Positions 35,700 through 43,347 of a stretch of DNA of 64,000 nt are shown in pieces. The stretch's first letter is position 1, and each line of letters starts with the position of its first letter. The notes beneath the pieces are model-generated. The model did no database searches. It saw only the letters and a list, made by a program, of their open reading frames with translations, and was not told the origin of the DNA. A program made the position numbers and the translations under genes. Source of the stretch: Paracoccaceae bacterium (GTDB taxonomy: Bacteria; Pseudomonadota; Alphaproteobacteria; Rhodobacterales; Rhodobacteraceae); assembly GCA_030066905.1 (NCBI GenBank), contig JASJAR010000003.1, positions 62,001 through 126,000 on the forward strand, in the 5' to 3' direction.

Positions 35700-35826
35700 C
35701 ATGGCAGGGGTCGCTTGAATGACAGCGGTGCCCCTTGATTGCGCCTCTGTCGCTGCCCGAAGGCACTCGCGGACAGTGCCCCTGCCAGCAAACGAAACGA
35801 CCCCCGCCAACGGCGGGGGTTTTTTG
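35700..35826 (+). ncRNA. Candidate structured RNA with intrinsic terminator
   Basis: The 254-bp gap between gabD and the small heat-shock gene holds three consecutive hairpins on the plus strand: an imperfect one (AGGGG/CGCT at 35706-35715 with AGCG/CCCCT at 35724-35735), a perfect 6-bp stem GGCACT/AGTGCC at 35762-35780, and a terminator at 35801-35825. Such an array ending in a U-tract is what a small RNA gene looks like. It could equally be a long gabD 3' end. I cannot match it to a known RNA family. Confidence 0.35.
35801..35825 (+). terminator. Strong rho-independent terminator
   Basis: A perfect 8-bp stem CCCCCGCC/GGCGGGGG (35801-35808 and 35812-35819) with a 3-base loop, followed by six T residues. 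On the minus strand the same stem is followed by TCGTTTCGTTTG, 25 bp after the heat-shock gene stop, so it may serve both directions. Confidence 0.85.
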
Positions 35827-35843
35827 GTCTCAGTGGGTCGCGT

Positions 35844-36314
35844 TTAGACCTCTGCGGTCTCCAGCGCCTTGGCGTCGAGGGTATCGCCCCGGGCGATCTC
35901 GATCCGGCGTGGCTTCAGAGCCTCGGGCACTTCGCGGACGAGGTCGATATGAAGCATCCCATCGACATTGGAAGCGCCGGTCACCCGGACATGGTCTGCC
36001 AGATGGAACCGCCGCTCGAAGGCGCGGGTGGCAATGCCCCGGTGGAGATAGGTGCGGGCCTTGTCGGCCTCCGTCTCGGTGCGCTTGGCAGTCACGAGAA
36101 GGGCGTTTTCCTTGACCTCTACGTTGAGGTCGGCTTCGGAAAAGCCCGCAACGGCAATCGAAATCCGCCAGGCGTCATCGCCGGTCTTCTCGATGTTGTA
36201 GGGCGGGTAGGACGGGGCCGTGGTGTTATCCGCAAGAACCCGGTCCATCAGGTCGGCGATCTGATCGAAGCCGACGGTTGCACGGTGAAGCGGTGCAAAA
36301 TCGAACGTGCGCAT
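35844..36314 (-). CDS. Hsp20/alpha-crystallin small heat-shock protein (IbpA type)
   Basis: A 156-residue holdase that binds unfolding proteins. After a short N-terminal arm (MRTFDFAPLHRATVGFDQI) comes the alpha-crystallin domain: YNIEK, WRISIAVAGF, LNVEVKENALLVTAKR, YLHRGIATRAFERRFHLADHVRVTGASNVDGMLHIDL. The IATRAFERRF phrase is typical of the IbpA subfamily. ATG 36314 has GGAGG 8 bp upstream. A heat-shock-type promoter may lie about 90 bp upstream. The gene ends before a strong terminator. Confidence 0.94.
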   Translation of the reverse strand: MRTFDFAPLHRATVGFDQIADLMDRVLADNTTAPSYPPYNIEKTGDDAWRISIAVAGFSEADLNVEVKENALLVTAKRTETEADKARTYLHRGIATRAFERRFHLADHVRVTGASNVDGMLHIDLVREVPEALKPRRIEIARGDTLDAKALETAEV

Positions 36315-36405
36315 GTGGTCATCCTCCATTGAGCGACAACGTGTGTTTGGCCCTCCTTTCGGACCGGCCGGTTGTTCCGGGCCCGAATGCGGCACCCGTA
36401 TCAGC

Positions 36406-36435
36406 CATGTGGGAAGGCTAGTTCGCGGCGTCAAG
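36406..36435 (-). promoter_or_regulatory. Possible heat-shock (RpoH) promoter of the Hsp20 gene
   Basis: On the minus strand CTTGAC (36430-36435) and CCCACATG (36406-36413) are separated by 16 bp, close to the sigma-32 pattern CTTGAA-N13-17-CCCCATNT. It precedes the Hsp20 start by about 90 bp. Its -35 part lies in the end of the neighbouring protease gene. Match by eye only. Confidence 0.35.
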
Positions 36436-37155
36436 ACCTTCGGCGCGACGTTCGATTTCAAGAGCTTCCACGTTCCTGAGGTGCTCTGAAACCGTGCCGT
36501 AGGCGGTCTCGGTCACCGGCCCGAAGGCGACCGGTTGGCCATCGATGCGGCCCTTGTTGGCAAGGACGCCGACGACGAGCGGCCCCGAGGCGGAGAGCTG
36601 CAGCATCGGCGAGCCGGATTCCCCGCCGTCGACCTCGCATCCCAGTGTGGCGAAGGCGTGGTTGGCCTCGATCACCTCGCAATGCCGTTGCCGGGCGACC
36701 TCGCCCTGCCCGCCGCGGTAGCCGGCGATCAGCACCGCGTCGCCCACCTCCGGCAGCGGACCCATGTCGAGAGGCCGGGCAACCCCGACCGGGACCGGCG
36801 CGGCCAGGCGCAGAAGGCCAAAGTCGAACCCCATGCGCGCTGTGACCGGACCGATGCCGAAACCGTAGATCGGATGCACCGCCGCGATCTCTCCCGGTAT
36901 CGGGTCGGGCGGCGGCAACCCGGGGCTGCGGCCGGGATGAAAGTCGATGTGGCCGGCGTCGAGCTCGGTTTCGCCGACGTTTCCCGTCAGGCAATGGGCC
37001 GCCGTCAGGACGAGATCGGCCGCGACAAGCGTACCCGAACAGGAGGAGCCACCGCCGAGGTCGAGCCGACCCACGGCGGCAAGCACTGCCGGGCTCTGGG
37101 CAAACGCCGGGGCCGGGGCCGAAAGCGTCAGAACTGTCAGGACCACACGAAGCAT
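36418..37155 (-). CDS. Exported trypsin-like serine protease (S1), third of three
   Basis: A 245-residue S1-family protease with a signal peptide (MLRVVLTVLTLSAPAPAFA). The catalytic triad is visible: His in LTAAHCL, Asp in FDFGLLRLAAP, Ser in DGGESGSPML. The S1 oxyanion motif is GESGS instead of GDSGG. Cysteines in SSCSGTL and TAAHC would pair as in the chymotrypsin fold. ATG 37155 was chosen because the signal peptide begins there; the extra residues upstream have no support. It is the last of three consecutive, related protease genes and lies 48 bp after the second. Confidence 0.88.
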   Translation of the reverse strand: MLRVVLTVLTLSAPAPAFAQSPAVLAAVGRLDLGGGSSCSGTLVAADLVLTAAHCLTGNVGETELDAGHIDFHPGRSPGLPPPDPIPGEIAAVHPIYGFGIGPVTARMGFDFGLLRLAAPVPVGVARPLDMGPLPEVGDAVLIAGYRGGQGEVARQRHCEVIEANHAFATLGCEVDGGESGSPMLQLSASGPLVVGVLANKGRIDGQPVAFGPVTETAYGTVSEHLRNVEALEIERRAEGLDAAN

Positions 37156-37202
37156 GGGTTTGAAGTGGCGCGCGGGACGGGTGCGGTCAACGCCCCCGGG
37201 CA

Positions 37203-38012
37203 TCAAGGTCTCACGAAATGGCCCGCCGCCCGGTGATCGGCTCCCTGGCGAAGGACGCTTGGAGCAGCGCCGTCGCCCTCCCAGACGTTGTCGCCTGTCC
37301 TGAGCGCATGTTTGAGGTCGGCGACGATCGACGGCAGTTCCATGCCGAAGGATATCGTCCCGTCTTGGGTTTTCGACCCGCCGGAGATGATCGCGACGAT
37401 CCGGGCGGGCGTGATCGACCGGTCGAAGACCGGCGCCCCGGATGAGCCGAAGAACACGTCGCAGTCGAAGGCCATCAGCCCGTTCTGGGCGCCGATCACG
37501 CCGCAGATCCGCTGTCGTGACAGGGCGTCCGACCGGCCGGCCGCATAGGACACGACGGCGACTTTGGCGCCGCCGCGCGCCGGGCGGTCGGTGCGGAACG
37601 GGCTGGCCACGCCGGCCGGAATCGCCGCCTCCAGTTCCAGAAGCGCCACGTCATGGCGGACATTTTCGAAGGCCATGCCGTTTTCGGGGCGGTAGGCCGG
37701 ATGGGCCGCCACCCGGGCGACACGGCGCTCGGCAATCGCCACGCCATCCCGCAGTCCGGCGCGAAACCGGATCTTCGACGGATCCTGCCGCGTCCCGCCG
37801 GCATAGACGCAATGGGCGGCCGTCAGAACCAGATCGGGGGCAATGAGCGCCCCGGTGCAATAGCCGCCGCCGCCGAAATCCACGCGCCCGACGGCCTCCC
37901 AGCCGAGCACGTCCTGCCGAAGGGTCAGCCGCCTCAGCCCGGTATTGTCCTCGGCCGCCGCACCGTACCCGGTGAGAACCATGGCAATAGAAAGGGCAAG
38001 GACACGGATCAT
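37203..38012 (-). CDS. Exported trypsin-like serine protease (S1), second of three
   Basis: A 269-residue protease with signal peptide MIRVLALSIAMVLTGYGAAA. Triad: His in LTAAHCV, Asp in HDVALLELE, Ser in FFGSSGAPVF. The GSSGAP form, rather than GDSGGP, resembles glutamyl-endopeptidase-like bacterial proteases; specificity cannot be told. The start overlaps the stop of the first protease gene by 4 bp, so they are translationally coupled. The order YCTGALIAPDLVLTAAHC is shared almost exactly with its neighbour, evidence for tandem duplication. Confidence 0.88.
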   Translation of the reverse strand: MIRVLALSIAMVLTGYGAAAEDNTGLRRLTLRQDVLGWEAVGRVDFGGGGYCTGALIAPDLVLTAAHCVYAGGTRQDPSKIRFRAGLRDGVAIAERRVARVAAHPAYRPENGMAFENVRHDVALLELEAAIPAGVASPFRTDRPARGGAKVAVVSYAAGRSDALSRQRICGVIGAQNGLMAFDCDVFFGSSGAPVFDRSITPARIVAIISGGSKTQDGTISFGMELPSIVADLKHALRTGDNVWEGDGAAPSVLRQGADHRAAGHFVRP

Positions 38013-38833
38013 GGGCGAAGGAATTTCGCGCCGGATCGGTCGCGCGGGCCATCCATCACGATGCGCCGGGTCGGCAATGCGGTCGCCGCGGCGGGCGCCG
38101 GCGCCGCGCCGTCACGCAAGGCGAGAAGTTCTGCCAGAGGGCGTTCGAGGGCGGTGCCGAGCGAAACGGGGCGGCCGCGCACCTCCGCCTTGGCCGAGAC
38201 CACCGAGACGATTCGCGGCTCGCCGCTTGCCATCGAGAAGATCGGCGCGCCCGAGGAGCCGAAATCCACCGAGCACGACAGGATCAGGCTGCCCGACTGG
38301 CGGGCGAGAACCTTGCATTCCTCTTCGAGGGACGGGCGGTCCATACGGTCGTGGGCGTAGGACACCACGCCCACCGCATCGCCTTTTCTCGGCCGTTCGG
38401 CGGTCCGGAAGGGTTTCACCGTTGAGTTCTTGATCGGCCGGTCGAGTTCGAGAAGGGCCAGGTCGTTGACCACCCGCAACTCACCCTCGCGGCCGGAAAA
38501 CTCGTACTCGGGATGCAGAAACGCCCGGCGAACTCTGCGGTAGGCCGAGGCCCGCCCGTTGCGCCACCCTGCGAGAAACTCCACCTGGGTCTCGGGGATG
38601 CGCGCGAACGTGTCTTTGTCGAAAAGGCAATGCGCCGCCGTAAGCACCAGATCGGGCGCTATGAGCGCGCCGGTGCAGAAGCCAGACCGTCCGATGTTCA
38701 ACCGCCCGACCCCCTCCCAGCCCCGGCTATCGTCGCCGGTGATCAGAGCGGTGAGCCCGGTCGGCCGCTCCTCGGCCGTGGCGGGGGTGACAAGGCAAAA
38801 CACACCAAGTGCTGCGACAAACAGTCGACGCAT
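38009..38833 (-). CDS. Exported trypsin-like serine protease (S1), first of three
   Basis: A 274-residue protease with signal peptide MRRLFVAALGVFCLVTPATA. Triad: His in LTAAHCL, Asp in NDLALLELD, Ser in DFGSSGAPIF. ATG 38833 has GGAGG 6 bp upstream, better than TTG 38836. It begins the three-gene protease operon (4-bp overlap with the second gene). The GFCTGALIAPDLVLTAAHC stretch is nearly identical to that of the second protease. No inhibitor, chaperone or secretion gene is adjacent. Processing of extracellular or periplasmic proteins is the likely role. Confidence 0.88.
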   Translation of the reverse strand: MRRLFVAALGVFCLVTPATAEERPTGLTALITGDDSRGWEGVGRLNIGRSGFCTGALIAPDLVLTAAHCLFDKDTFARIPETQVEFLAGWRNGRASAYRRVRRAFLHPEYEFSGREGELRVVNDLALLELDRPIKNSTVKPFRTAERPRKGDAVGVVSYAHDRMDRPSLEEECKVLARQSGSLILSCSVDFGSSGAPIFSMASGEPRIVSVVSAKAEVRGRPVSLGTALERPLAELLALRDGAAPAPAAATALPTRRIVMDGPRDRSGAKFLRP

Positions 38834-38893
38834 CAAGTCCTCCAGCTTCCCCCAGGCTGGCTAGCAATACGATGCGGCGGAATTATGGCCCGG

Positions 38894-40195
38894 TTAAAGC
38901 CCTGCCTCGGCAATCGCCCGCGGTTTTGGCCCACCTGTTGCCCAATCGATCAGTTCGACGGTGTGGACAACAGGCGTGCCGGTTGCCGAGCCGATCTGCA
39001 TCATGCACCCGATATTGCCCGCCGCGATCACCTGCGGGCCGGTCGCCTCGATGGTCCGGACCTTACGGTCCTTCAGTTCCCGCGAGATTTCGGGTTGCAT
39101 CAGGTTGTAGGTGCCCGCCGAGCCGCAGCAGAGATGGGCATCGGCGGGCTCGGCAACAGCGAAACCGGCCGCCTTCAGAAGCGTCTTGGGGTGGGACTTG
39201 ATCTGCTGGCCGTGCTGGAGCGAACAGGCGGCATGATAGGTCACCTTGAGCGGCGGGGCGGCATTGGCCGCAACACCGTCCATCAGCTCGATGAGCAGTT
39301 CCGAGACATCGCAGGCCAGGGCCGCCACCGCGGCGGCGTCCTCAGCCAGCGCATGGTTTCGGAACATGTGCCCATAATCCTTCACGGTCGTCCCGCAGCC
39401 GGACGTGTTGATCACCACCGCATCGAGCCCCTCGCGCCGCACTTCGCCCATCCAGGCGCGAATGTTCTTCGCCGCCGCGGCGTGGCTTTCCGCTTCCTTG
39501 CCCATGTGATGAGTCAGCGCGCCGCAGCATCCGATACCCTCTGCAATGACGACATCGCAACCGAGGCGGCGCAGAAGCCTGATCGTCGCATCGTTGATGT
39601 CGGTGTTGAGCGCCCGTTGCGCGCAGCCTGTCATCAACGCCACGCGTTTTTTCCGTTCGCCAATTGCGGGAAACACCTGCGCATCGTCGTTCCGGCTAAC
39701 CGGCGGTATGCGTTTCGGCGCCATTTCCAGCATCGCCCGCAAGCGCGGGTCCGGCAGGAGCCGGCGGAACGGGCGGCCGATCTTGGCGCCGAGCAGCGCG
39801 AGGCGAAACCGGCCGGGATAGGGCAGAACCTGCGCCAGCACCCAGCGCAGGGCCCGTTCGTGCCAGGGTCGGGTATAGGTCTTCTCGATATAGGCCCGGG
39901 CGTGGTCCACCAGATGCATGTAATGCACGCCCGAAGGGCAGGTCGTCATACAGGCGAGGCAGGACAGGCACCGGTCGATGTGCTTGACGGTCTTCGCATC
40001 CGCCGGCCGGTCGTTTTCCAGCATGTCCTTGATGAGGTAGATGCGGCCGCGCGGGCTGTCGAGCTCGTCGCCAAGGACCTGGTAGGTCGGACAGGTCGCG
40101 GTGCAGAACCCGCAATGGACGCAGGCGCGCAGGATCTCGTTGGAGCGCGCGATACCGGGGTCGGCGAGTTGTTCGGGCGTGAAGGTCGTTTGCAT
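38894..40195 (-). CDS. glcF: Glycolate oxidase iron-sulfur subunit GlcF
   Basis: A 433-residue protein with two [4Fe-4S] motifs near the N-terminus (CVHCGFCTATCPTY and CLSCLACMTTCPSG) and two CCG-type cysteine clusters further on (GIGCCGALTHHMG and HLCCGSAGTYNL), the order seen in GlcF. It passes electrons from the flavin subunits GlcD/GlcE of glycolate oxidase toward the membrane quinone pool. The start overlaps the glcE stop by one base (TGATG). Last gene of glcDEF. Confidence 0.95.
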   Translation of the reverse strand: MQTTFTPEQLADPGIARSNEILRACVHCGFCTATCPTYQVLGDELDSPRGRIYLIKDMLENDRPADAKTVKHIDRCLSCLACMTTCPSGVHYMHLVDHARAYIEKTYTRPWHERALRWVLAQVLPYPGRFRLALLGAKIGRPFRRLLPDPRLRAMLEMAPKRIPPVSRNDDAQVFPAIGERKKRVALMTGCAQRALNTDINDATIRLLRRLGCDVVIAEGIGCCGALTHHMGKEAESHAAAAKNIRAWMGEVRREGLDAVVINTSGCGTTVKDYGHMFRNHALAEDAAAVAALACDVSELLIELMDGVAANAAPPLKVTYHAACSLQHGQQIKSHPKTLLKAAGFAVAEPADAHLCCGSAGTYNLMQPEISRELKDRKVRTIEATGPQVIAAGNIGCMMQIGSATGTPVVHTVELIDWATGGPKPRAIAEAGL

Positions 40196-41322
40196 CAGCC
40201 CATGAGCCCCGGATTGAGAACGCCCCTGGGATCGAACCTTGCCCGCAACCCAGCGGTCAGGCGGGCAACCGGTTCGGGCTCGGGCTCGAAGGCGGCGAAG
40301 CGCGCCCGGCTCTCCTCGCCTCCACGCAGGAGCGTCGCATGCCCGGGGATGCCACCCAGCCGGGTCCTGACGTCGGTGCCCGGCGGCACGGCTGCGGTGA
40401 CAAGGCCCCCGGCCCAATCCATCACGCACCGCGCACCGGCAAGCGCAGCGACGACGCTCGGCCCGTCGGACGGCTTGACCGAGATTCGCCAGATGTCTTC
40501 ATCGGTGCCATGGGCACGGGCCATGTCGCGGATGCCGGCCCAGGTTTCCGCACCCCGTCCGGCGTCGGGGTCGACGACCGCGCTGCCGAAGGGCGCCAAG
40601 ACCTCCTCCAAGCGCTCTCCGCGATAGACGACCTGTGCCTCGAACCCTTCGAGCCGCAACAACGTCCTGCCCGCCGCGCAATCATGGGCTGCACCGCTGA
40701 CCTCGAAGGGCGAAGCCATGGCCGCAGCCATGGCCGCCACCGCGCCGGTCGGGTCAAGGCCCTCAAGCGCAATCGTTGCCTGCGCCGCCGGTGCCGGCAG
40801 CACCTTGAACGCCACCTCGGTAAGCACCCCCAGCGTGCCGTGACTTCCGCAGAGCAGTTTGACGAGATCGTATCCGGTGACGTTCTTCATCACCCGCCCG
40901 CCGTTCTTGACGATGGTGCCGGTGCCGTCGACGAAGCGCACGCCAAGCAGGAAATCCCGAACCGCCCCCACTGCGATACGGCGGGGCCCCGACGCATTCG
41001 TGGCCACCGCCCCGCCAATTGTCGGCCTACCGGCCGTACCGAACAGCCCCCGGTGATCGACCGGCTCGAATGGCAGCGCCTGGCCTTCGGCGGCCAGCAC
41101 CGCTTCGATCTCAGCAACCGGCGTTCCGGCCCGGGCCACGAGCGTCAGCGCACCGGGCTCATAGAGCGACACCCCGGCATGGCCGGCGACCGACAGCGCC
41201 TGCCCGTCCCGCAGGCCGCCGATGGGCCGCGTCCCGCCGCCCTCGATCCGGAGCGGGCCGTCTGCCGCGCGGATCGCCTCGGAGATCGCAGCTTCGCTGT
41301 CGGGGGCCAGGGTATCGAGCAT
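40195..41322 (-). CDS. glcE: Glycolate oxidase FAD-binding subunit GlcE
   Basis: A 375-residue FAD-binding subunit of glycolate oxidase. It has the PCMH-type FAD domain in the first half (GGGTRPIG, GTPVAEIEAVLAAEGQALPFEPVD, GGAVATNASGPRRIAVGAVRDFLLG, NVTGYDLVKLLCGSHGTLGVLTE) and a divergent C-terminal part, as GlcE does relative to GlcD. ATG 41322 follows GAAGAGAT; a longer frame upstream includes the intergenic TATTTT element and is not credible. It lies 46 bp after glcD. Confidence 0.95.
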   Translation of the reverse strand: MLDTLAPDSEAAISEAIRAADGPLRIEGGGTRPIGGLRDGQALSVAGHAGVSLYEPGALTLVARAGTPVAEIEAVLAAEGQALPFEPVDHRGLFGTAGRPTIGGAVATNASGPRRIAVGAVRDFLLGVRFVDGTGTIVKNGGRVMKNVTGYDLVKLLCGSHGTLGVLTEVAFKVLPAPAAQATIALEGLDPTGAVAAMAAAMASPFEVSGAAHDCAAGRTLLRLEGFEAQVVYRGERLEEVLAPFGSAVVDPDAGRGAETWAGIRDMARAHGTDEDIWRISVKPSDGPSVVAALAGARCVMDWAGGLVTAAVPPGTDVRTRLGGIPGHATLLRGGEESRARFAAFEPEPEPVARLTAGLRARFDPRGVLNPGLMG

Positions 41323-41330
41323 ATCTCTTC

Positions 41331-41359
41331 TTTGTTCCGAAAATACTCCCGCCGGAGGC
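41331..41359 (-). repeat. Rhodobacteral-type GCCTCC-GCGG-TATTTT intergenic element
   Basis: On the minus strand GCCTCCGGCGGGAGTATTTT-CGGAACAAA, sitting between glcD and glcE. It resembles the element at 31374-31404 (GCCTCC, GCGG, TATTTT in the same order). This sequence type is common between genes in Rhodobacteraceae by my recollection; the function is not established. Confidence 0.45.
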
Positions 41360-41368
41360 AATGCCGCC

Positions 41369-42823
41369 TCAGGCGGCATTCGCCCCCCGGCGCGCGGCGC
41401 GGCGGTCCGCCGACACATCGAGCGGAAAAACCTTCGCGGCGTTGAGAAGCCAGGCGGGGTCGAACACGTCCTTCACGCCCATCTGCGCCTCGAGGTCAGC
41501 GGGGGCAAACTGCGCCGTCATCAGGTCGCGCTTCTCAACGCCGACGCCATGTTCGCCGGTAAGGCACCCCCCGACTTCAACGCAGAGCTTCAATATGTCC
41601 GCCCCGAAGGCCTCGCAGGTCTCAAGCTGGCCCGGCTCGTTGGCGTTGAACAGGATCAGGGGGTGCATATTGCCGTCACCGGCATGGAACACATTGGCCA
41701 CGTCGAGCCCGTAGTGCTCGGAAAGCTCCCCGATCCGCTTCAGCACGAACGGCAGTTCCGAGACCGGGATCGTGCCATCGAGGCAAATGTAATCGTTGAT
41801 CCGCCCCATTGCCCCGAATGCCGACTTCCGGCCGAGCCAGATCGCGGCACTTTCCGCCGCACTCGCGCTCTCGCGCAGTTCCACCGGGTCGTGCTTTCTC
41901 GCGATCTGTTTGATGAGCCCGAGCTGTTCGTCGATCTCCGCCTCTGAGCCTTCGACCTCGACGATCAGAAGCGCCGCGCAATCGGGGTATCCGGCACCCG
42001 AGAAATCCTCCACCGCACGGATGCACGGGCGGTCCATGAACTCGATCGCCACCGGCAGCAGCCCTGCCTTGATGATGTCGGAGACACAGGCCCCGGCGAC
42101 CTCGTTGGACTGAAAGCCGATGAGTACCGGGCGCGCGCCTTCGGGCTTCGGCAGGATCCGCAGGGTCGCCTCGGTCACCACCCCGAGCTGGCCTTCCGAG
42201 CCGCAGATGAGCCCGAGGAGGTCGTATCCGGCCGGGTCGAGATGCGCCCCGCCGAGTTCCACGACCGTGCCGTCCATCAGAACCATTGTCACGCCGAGGA
42301 GGTTGTTGGTCGTCACCCCGTACTTCAGGCAATGGGCGCCGCCGGAATTCATCGCGATGTTGCCGGCAATCGCACAGGCAAGCTGGGACGAAGGGTCGGG
42401 GGCGTAAAAGAACCCGTCCTCCTCCACCGCCCCGGTGACCGAAAGGTTCGTCCGTCCCGTCTCGACCCGGATCGTGCGGTTTGGATAGTCGGTCTCGAGG
42501 ACCCGGTTGAGCCTCGCGACACCGAGGATCACCGCATCCGCCGTCGGCAGCGCGCCGCCCGCAAGCGATGTTCCCGCCCCGCGCGGCACCACCGGCACGC
42601 CCTCCTCGTGACAGACCGTCAGGACGGCTGCGACCTCGCCGGTCGAGGCCGGCAGAACGGCGCAGAGCGGCGGGCACTTGTAGGCCGCGAGCGCATCGCA
42701 TTCGTAAGCCCGCGTCTCCCGCTCGTCGTCGATCACGTTGGCCTCGCCGATCGCCGCGCGCAGCCGCGCCACGATCTGCGGTTTTCGGGCGATGACACGG
42801 GGGTCGGGGGCCGGCAACTCCAT
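41369..42823 (-). CDS. glcD: Glycolate oxidase catalytic subunit GlcD
   Basis: A 484-residue FAD enzyme that oxidises glycolate to glyoxylate, with GlcE and GlcF. Motifs: PRGAGTSLAGGALPTADAVILG (FAD pyrophosphate loop), AIAGNIAMNSGGAHCLKYGVTTNN, GYDLLGLICGSEGQLGVVTEATLRI and the C-terminal HAGDGNMHPL and TGEHGVGVEKRDLM (FAD-oxidase C domain, metal/substrate histidines). ATG 42823 has GAGGAG 7 bp upstream. First gene of the operon, behind a palindromic control region. No glcC regulator gene of the GntR family is adjacent. Confidence 0.96.
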   Translation of the reverse strand: MELPAPDPRVIARKPQIVARLRAAIGEANVIDDERETRAYECDALAAYKCPPLCAVLPASTGEVAAVLTVCHEEGVPVVPRGAGTSLAGGALPTADAVILGVARLNRVLETDYPNRTIRVETGRTNLSVTGAVEEDGFFYAPDPSSQLACAIAGNIAMNSGGAHCLKYGVTTNNLLGVTMVLMDGTVVELGGAHLDPAGYDLLGLICGSEGQLGVVTEATLRILPKPEGARPVLIGFQSNEVAGACVSDIIKAGLLPVAIEFMDRPCIRAVEDFSGAGYPDCAALLIVEVEGSEAEIDEQLGLIKQIARKHDPVELRESASAAESAAIWLGRKSAFGAMGRINDYICLDGTIPVSELPFVLKRIGELSEHYGLDVANVFHAGDGNMHPLILFNANEPGQLETCEAFGADILKLCVEVGGCLTGEHGVGVEKRDLMTAQFAPADLEAQMGVKDVFDPAWLLNAAKVFPLDVSADRRAARRGANAA

Positions 42824-42832
42824 TTGAGCACT

Positions 42833-42880
42833 CCTCAATTGGTAAACAAATATAACCAATTTCAACGGTTGGCAATGTAA
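42833..42880 (-). promoter_or_regulatory. Palindromic operator/promoter region of glcDEF
   Basis: An AT-rich island in GC-rich surroundings. AATTGGT (42837-42843) and ACCAATT (42855-42861) form a perfect 7-bp inverted repeat with an 11-bp spacer, and another CCAA/TTGG pair follows (to 42872). TTGGT/ACCAA half-sites are typical of GntR/FadR-type regulators, of which GlcC is one, but the spacing is longer than usual. It touches the glcD ribosome site, suggesting repression. Confidence 0.45.
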
Positions 42881-42938
42881 TATCTTCCGGCGAGGCTAAC
42901 AGGAGATTGCGTCGCCACAAACCGTCTCTGGAGCCGCC

Positions 42939-43301
42939 ATGGTCAGCCGATTTGCCCTTGCCGTTCTGGCCGCCTCGATCCCCGGTGCGGCCACCGCCGA
43001 TCCCGCCGTCGTAGAGGAGGTGCGGGCGGCCGAACAGGCCGGCTCCTGGCGGTTCGATGTAACCCTCAGCCACGGCGACACCGGCTGGGACGATTATGCC
43101 GACGGCTGGCGGGTGGAGCTTGAGGACGGGACGGTGCTCGACACCCGCGTTCTGCTCCATCCCCATGTCGAAGAGCAGCCCTTCACCCGTTCTCTGAGCG
43201 GCGTCGCGATCCCCGAAGACGTGGCGGAGGTCTTTGTTCGCGCCAGTACCAATGCCGAGGGCTGGTCAGAAACCCGGGTCGTCCACCTCCTCTCGCGCTG
43301 A
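42939..43301 (+). CDS. Small exported protein of unknown function
   Basis: A 120-residue protein with a signal peptide (MVSRFALAVLAASIPGAATA). The mature part is beta-rich (WRFDVTLSHGDTGWDDYADGWRVELEDGTVLDTRVLLHPH); two His residues lie in LLHPHVEE. Family not identified. It stands alone between the glcD promoter and a convergent operon, with a hairpin following. Confidence 0.7.
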   Translation: MVSRFALAVLAASIPGAATADPAVVEEVRAAEQAGSWRFDVTLSHGDTGWDDYADGWRVELEDGTVLDTRVLLHPHVEEQPFTRSLSGVAIPEDVAEVFVRASTNAEGWSETRVVHLLSR

Positions 43302-43330
43302 CAAACGGCATTTCGAAACACCGCCGGTGC

Positions 43331-43346
43331 CCGATTTCGAAATCGG
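43331..43346. terminator. Palindromic hairpin between convergent genes
   Basis: A perfect 16-bp palindrome CCGATTTCGAAATCGG lies between the stop codons of two convergent genes, one base from the second. A two-way terminator is the likely role, although no T tract follows. Confidence 0.4.
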
Positions 43347-43347
43347 A

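Noticed and set aside
35590-35843. tRNA or tmRNA in the gap after gabD
   Set aside because: No cloverleaf, no GTTCRA T-loop with matching acceptor stem, and no CCA end; the hairpins fit a terminator and stems only.
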